The notes below the pieces were generated by a model. It had not been told where the DNA came from, searched no databases, and saw only the letters and a program-made list of their open reading frames with translations. This document shows positions 7,808 through 10,653 of a stretch of 10,653 nucleotides of DNA, one piece after another. The DNA is from Prevotella sp. Its GTDB lineage: Bacteria; Bacteroidota; Bacteroidia; Bacteroidales; Bacteroidaceae. Each line of letters starts with the position of its first letter. Position 1 is the stretch's first letter. The stretch lies in the NCBI GenBank assembly GCA_021204735.1, contig JAJPYV010000073.1:1-10653 (forward strand), written 5' to 3'. A program made the translations under genes and the position numbers.

Positions 7808-8752
7808 TTATTCCTTATTGTTATTTCCCATTGGTTTCAGCAAAACGCCCTTATCAATTAAACGTCGGGCAATTGCATCGAGCATACCATTGATATAACC
7901 AGCACTTTTCGGCGTGCTGTAAGTCTTAGCCAAGTTGACAAACTCATTAATAGTAACACTTATCGGAATGTTAGGAAAAGTCATCATCTCAGCAAGAGCT
8001 ATCTGCATAATCACGACATCCATATAAGCCAGACGAGAGAAGTCCCAATTAAGAGAAGAATCACTCATGTAATGCTGATATTGGTCAGCATTGAGTATAG
8101 TAGCCCGGAACAATTTCCGTGCAAAATTCTTGTCCTCCTCATCCTTATATTCAGGCAGCAATTCCTGGTTGGCATCACTTGAAATCTCAAAGCGTTTTAT
8201 TGTTTTCAGAACGAATGTATCGACGATCTCCTTGTCGTCGTTCCAATATAAGCTCTGTTCCTCAAGTATCGCATCCAGATCCTCGTTTTCCATGATAAGA
8301 TCCTTGTAGAGCTTGCGCCACAACTCGCGGTCTGCCTCGTATGAAGAAGTTTCTTCAGACATATAACTTATATATGTGTTACTTTGCTTTATCAATGTAA
8401 ACAATTTCCTTACGAACTCAATATCATCAGACCAAGTATGTTTCTGGTTTGCCACGAACTCACATAATTGCTTGTTGTATTCCAACTGTATGGCAAACCT
8501 ATTGTTGACGAATTTGCTTGATGGTAAGGGAGTGTTTTCACGTTCAGCTTTTGCGTATTCCACCTCGTAAAATTTGCGGGCTTCTTGTGACACAGCAACT
8601 ATCAAAGCCAACAAATGGTGATATAGATGATATGCCTTAGAGAGACTGAACAAAAGTTCTTTCTCTGCGACATCTATATTACGGTTTCCATTTTGATAGT
8701 ACGCATAGGTTAACTGAACTACTTTAATCCTGATTAATTCCCTGTTGATCAT
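7808..8752 (-). CDS. nusB: Transcription antitermination factor NusB with Bacteroidetes-type N-terminal extension
   Basis: NusB binds boxA RNA with ribosomal protein S10 and keeps RNA polymerase from terminating in rRNA operons. The NusB fold is plain at the C-terminus: FARKLFRATI, then RLAYMDVVIMQIALAEMMTF, PNIPISVTINEFVNLAKTYS and SAGYINGMLDAI. The start at 8752 (MINRELIRIKVVQLTYAYYQ) gives 314 residues, roughly twice the size of E. coli NusB, which is normal for Bacteroidetes, whose NusB carries an extra helical segment. An in-frame ATG at 8812 would add 20 residues (MYMIFFLYIFATYNEKQTHK), but the likely promoter lies inside that extension, so 8752 is preferred. This is the first gene of the minus-strand operon, divergent from ugd. 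Confidence 0.93.
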   Translation of the reverse strand: MINRELIRIKVVQLTYAYYQNGNRNIDVAEKELLFSLSKAYHLYHHLLALIVAVSQEARKFYEVEYAKAERENTPLPSSKFVNNRFAIQLEYNKQLCEFVANQKHTWSDDIEFVRKLFTLIKQSNTYISYMSEETSSYEADRELWRKLYKDLIMENEDLDAILEEQSLYWNDDKEIVDTFVLKTIKRFEISSDANQELLPEYKDEEDKNFARKLFRATILNADQYQHYMSDSSLNWDFSRLAYMDVVIMQIALAEMMTFPNIPISVTINEFVNLAKTYSTPKSAGYINGMLDAIARRLIDKGVLLKPMGNNNKE

Positions 8753-8781
8753 TTTATGGGTCTGTTTCTCATTATAGGTTG

Positions 8782-8812
8782 CAAAGATATATAAAAAAAA
8801 TATCATATACAA
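8782..8812 (-). promoter_or_regulatory. Bacteroidetes-type promoter of the nusB operon
   Basis: Read on the minus strand, TTG (8812-8810) is followed after exactly 20 bases by TATCTTTG (8789-8782). This fits the -33/-7 consensus of the Bacteroidetes primary sigma factor (TTTG, 19-21 bp, TAnnTTTG). Transcription would begin about 5-10 bases downstream, leaving a leader of roughly 20-30 nt before the nusB ATG at 8752. The match and spacing are seen directly; activity is inferred. Confidence 0.65.
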
Positions 8813-8901
8813 TAAATCAGAATAATTTTTAATGTAACCATTATGCGTATTAACGATAAAAAATAATGATAATAAATAATCATAAATGGCAATAAATGCA
8901 A

Positions 8902-8929
8902 TAACTTTGATAAAGTTTCGTTAATTTTG
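8902..8929 (+). promoter_or_regulatory. Two candidate -7 elements upstream of ugd
   Basis: TAACTTTG (8902-8909) and TAATTTTG (8922-8929) both fit the Bacteroidetes -7 consensus TAnnTTTG and start exactly 20 bp apart, 56 and 36 bp before the ugd ATG. The downstream one is best placed to make a short leader. Neither has a clear TTTG 19-21 bp upstream, so which is used, or whether both are, cannot be decided by eye. Confidence 0.45.
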
Positions 8930-8957
8930 CAGGCTTAATCATAAATAACAGAGAAAA

Positions 8958-10271
8958 ATGAATATTGCAATTGTAGGAACAGGATATGTCGGTTTGGTAA
9001 GTGGCACCTGTTTTGCGGAAATGGGTTCACAAGTAACATGTGTGGATATAGACGAGAACAAAATAAAGAAATTACTAAACGGAGAAATGCCGATTTATGA
9101 GCCAGGACTTGAGGAATTGGTAAAGCGTAATGTAAGTTATGGCAGGTTGAACTTTACTACGAAACTCACTGATGTATTGGACGATGTAGACGTGGTATTT
9201 TCAGCCGTCGGTACACCACCAGATGAGGACGGTTCCGCAGACCTACAATATGTACTATCAGTAGCACGTGAATTTGGTCAGAATATAAAGAAATACACTA
9301 TATTGGTAACAAAATCCACTGTACCAGTCGGTACTGCACAGAAAGTTAAGGATGTTATCAGGGAGGAACTCGACAAGCGTGGTGTAGATGTACCTTTTGA
9401 CGTTGCATCAAACCCAGAGTTTCTCAAAGAAGGAGCAGCGATAAAGGACTTTATGAGTCCAGACCGTGTAGTAGTAGGTACAGAGAGTAAAAGAGCAGAA
9501 GATATTATGACGCGACTTTACCAGCCATTCCTAATCCAGAATTTCCGTGTATTATTTATGGACATTCCATCAGCAGAGATGACAAAATATGCCGCAAATG
9601 CCATGCTTGCCACCCGAATATCGTTCATGAACGAAATAGCCAATTTATGTGAGAGGGTAGGGGCAAATGTAGATAATGTGAGAAAAGGTATCGGTTCAGA
9701 CGACCGCATCGGCAGGAAATTCTTGTACGCTGGTTGTGGCTATGGAGGCAGTTGTTTTCCTAAAGACGTGAAGGCCTTGGTTCATACAGGAGTTGAAAAC
9801 GGATATCACATGCAAGTAATTGAGGCAGTGGAGCGTGTGAACGAGCAACAGAAATCGATTGTATATGAAAAGTTGACAGCCCTTTGCGGCAACATGAAAG
9901 GCAAAACTGTTGCAATACTTGGATTATCTTTCAAGCCAGAGACCGACGATATGCGCCAGGCTCCTGCTCTTGTGGTAATAGAAAAGTTGTTGAAAGACGG
10001 TGCAACGGTACGAGTATTCGACCCAGTTGCAATGGACGAGTGCAGACGAAGAATTGGAGATACCGTTACATATTGTAAAAACATGTATGATGCGGCAGAC
10101 GGTGCAGACGCATTAGCCTTGTTGACAGAATGGAGACAATTCCGCATGCCGTCGTGGAACGTTATCAAAAAGGTTATGAAAGGCAACGCCATTGTTGACG
10201 GACGAAATATCTTTAACCGTAAGGAACTTGAAGAATACGGATTCGTTTACTCACGCATCGGTGAAAAGTGA
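8958..10271 (+). CDS. ugd: UDP-glucose 6-dehydrogenase
   Basis: This cytoplasmic NAD-dependent enzyme oxidises UDP-glucose twice to UDP-glucuronate, a precursor for capsule, exopolysaccharide or LPS sugars. The 437-residue length is typical. The N-terminal Rossmann domain has the dinucleotide motif GTGYVG (7-12) and D30 at the end of the second strand. Then come VGTPPDEDG (84-92), TKSTVPVGT (118-126) and NPEFLKEGAAIKDFMSPDR (152-170). The central helix has SAEMTKYAANAMLATRISFMNE (K210). The catalytic cysteine is C266 in GYGGSCFPKD, with D270 nearby. The C-terminal UDP-binding domain has LGLSFKPETDDMRQAP and the closing VDGRNIF. All catalytic residues appear intact. The start fits the nucleotide-binding strand MNIAIVG. 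The gene appears monocistronic: divergent from nusB and convergent with uvrA. It could equally be named tuaD or rkpK. Confidence 0.96.
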   Translation: MNIAIVGTGYVGLVSGTCFAEMGSQVTCVDIDENKIKKLLNGEMPIYEPGLEELVKRNVSYGRLNFTTKLTDVLDDVDVVFSAVGTPPDEDGSADLQYVLSVAREFGQNIKKYTILVTKSTVPVGTAQKVKDVIREELDKRGVDVPFDVASNPEFLKEGAAIKDFMSPDRVVVGTESKRAEDIMTRLYQPFLIQNFRVLFMDIPSAEMTKYAANAMLATRISFMNEIANLCERVGANVDNVRKGIGSDDRIGRKFLYAGCGYGGSCFPKDVKALVHTGVENGYHMQVIEAVERVNEQQKSIVYEKLTALCGNMKGKTVAILGLSFKPETDDMRQAPALVVIEKLLKDGATVRVFDPVAMDECRRRIGDTVTYCKNMYDAADGADALALLTEWRQFRMPSWNVIKKVMKGNAIVDGRNIFNRKELEEYGFVYSRIGEK

Positions 10272-10342
10272 AAAATCTTCGAGTTTTCAAGTTAAAAAAT
10301 AAACATTGCCACGGTAATAACAAGTGAACTCAAGCAAAAATG

Positions 10343-10366
10343 AATTTTTAATTTTTAATTTTTAAT
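10343..10366. repeat. Short tandem repeat (AATTTTT unit) at the uvrA stop codon
   Basis: The seven-base unit AATTTTT occurs three times in a row, followed by AATT. It covers the last codons (LKIKN) and stop of uvrA and runs on into the intergenic gap toward ugd. Such AT-only heptad runs are prone to slippage; a change in copy number would alter the last UvrA residues. The rest of the 76-bp gap shows no other clear element. Confidence 0.6.
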
Positions 10367-10653
10367 TCTGAAAGTTTCGCTTTCAGATACTTTCCTGTTT
10401 CTGATTCCTTGCAGGAGATAATATTTTCGGGTGTTCCTGTGAATATTAAGTTACCACCCTTGTCGCCACCACCAGGACCTAAGTCGATTATGTGGTCAGC
10501 ACATTTTATAATATCCAAATTGTGCTCTATGACAATTATGGAATGTCCATTTTGGATAAGAGAGTCGAATGCCTTCAACAGTTTCTGAATATCATGGAAA
10601 TGCAAACCTGTAGTCGGTTCATCAAAAATGAATAGAGTAGGGGTGCTTTTGCC
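10348..10653 (-). CDS. uvrA: UvrABC excinuclease subunit A, C-terminal fragment (window edge)
   Basis: These are the last 101 residues of UvrA, the damage-recognition ATPase of nucleotide excision repair. The frame is open to the window edge ([20 protein letters not shown]), so the gene continues beyond base 10653. Seen here are the second ABC-ATPase Walker B ([15 protein letters not shown]), the switch histidine segment [30 protein letters not shown] and the conserved GTPENI near the end. Full-length UvrA is about 940 residues. The tail [11 protein letters not shown] is partly encoded by an AT-rich tandem repeat. The cut is due to the window, not to a mutation. Confidence 0.96.
   Translation of the reverse strand, partial: GKSTPTLFIFDEPTTGLHFHDIQKLLKAFDSLIQNGHSIIVIEHNLDIIKCADHIIDLGPGGGDKGGNLIFTGTPENIISCKESETGKYLKAKLSELKIKN

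Noticed and set aside
9806..10192. Minus-strand open frame of 128 codons opposite ugd
   Set aside because: It mirrors the strongly conserved ugd sequence and has no family features of its own.
10305..10318. Possible hairpin ATTGCC-AC-GGTAAT between ugd and uvrA as terminator
   Set aside because: It needs a wobble or mismatch and leaves a two-base loop; the plus strand has no T run after it and the minus-strand stem contains an A-C mismatch.

Overview
The window looks like a chromosomal segment from a Bacteroidales bacterium, most like Prevotella or a close relative. The reasons are moderate-to-low GC, the gene order nusB-yajC-ybbR-coaE-DUF5606, a NusB with a long N-terminal extension, and promoter-like sequences of the Bacteroidetes type (TTG, about 20 bp, TAnnTTTG) rather than the sigma-70 type. 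The genus is inferred from protein style, not from a marker gene.

Layout. (1) Bases 1-1992, plus strand: the 3' part of an MBOAT O-acyltransferase gene followed 4 bp later by a membrane-anchored SGNH-hydrolase-like gene. Together they look like a two-gene system that O-acetylates an extracytoplasmic glycan. A hairpin overlapping the second stop codon probably ends this unit. (2) Bases 2099-8752, minus strand: eight genes. In transcription order they are nusB, yajC, a ybbR-domain gene, coaE, a DUF5606 gene, nth, a DUF2461 gene and, after a 159-bp gap, a carboxyltransferase of the oxaloacetate decarboxylase alpha / pyruvate carboxylase B type. The first seven are tightly spaced or overlap (TAATG between yajC and ybbR, 5 bp between ybbR and coaE, 17-bp overlap between DUF5606 and nth) and probably form one housekeeping operon read from a clear promoter at 8782-8812. 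(3) Bases 8958-10271, plus strand, divergent from nusB: UDP-glucose 6-dehydrogenase, which supplies UDP-glucuronate for surface polysaccharides. (4) Bases 10348-10653, minus strand: the C-terminal end of uvrA, convergent with ugd.

Functionally this is mostly core metabolism and information processing: rRNA antitermination, Sec accessory, CoA synthesis, base-excision repair and nucleotide-excision repair. It is flanked by envelope polysaccharide functions. I see no mobile element, CRISPR array, tRNA or rRNA, and no gene-free stretch over 300 bp; the largest gap is 205 bp between nusB and ugd. I do not see a convincing undescribed system. The most unusual item is the carboxyltransferase at 2099-3880: its C-terminal domain resembles a biotinyl domain but has no lysine where biotin would be attached.
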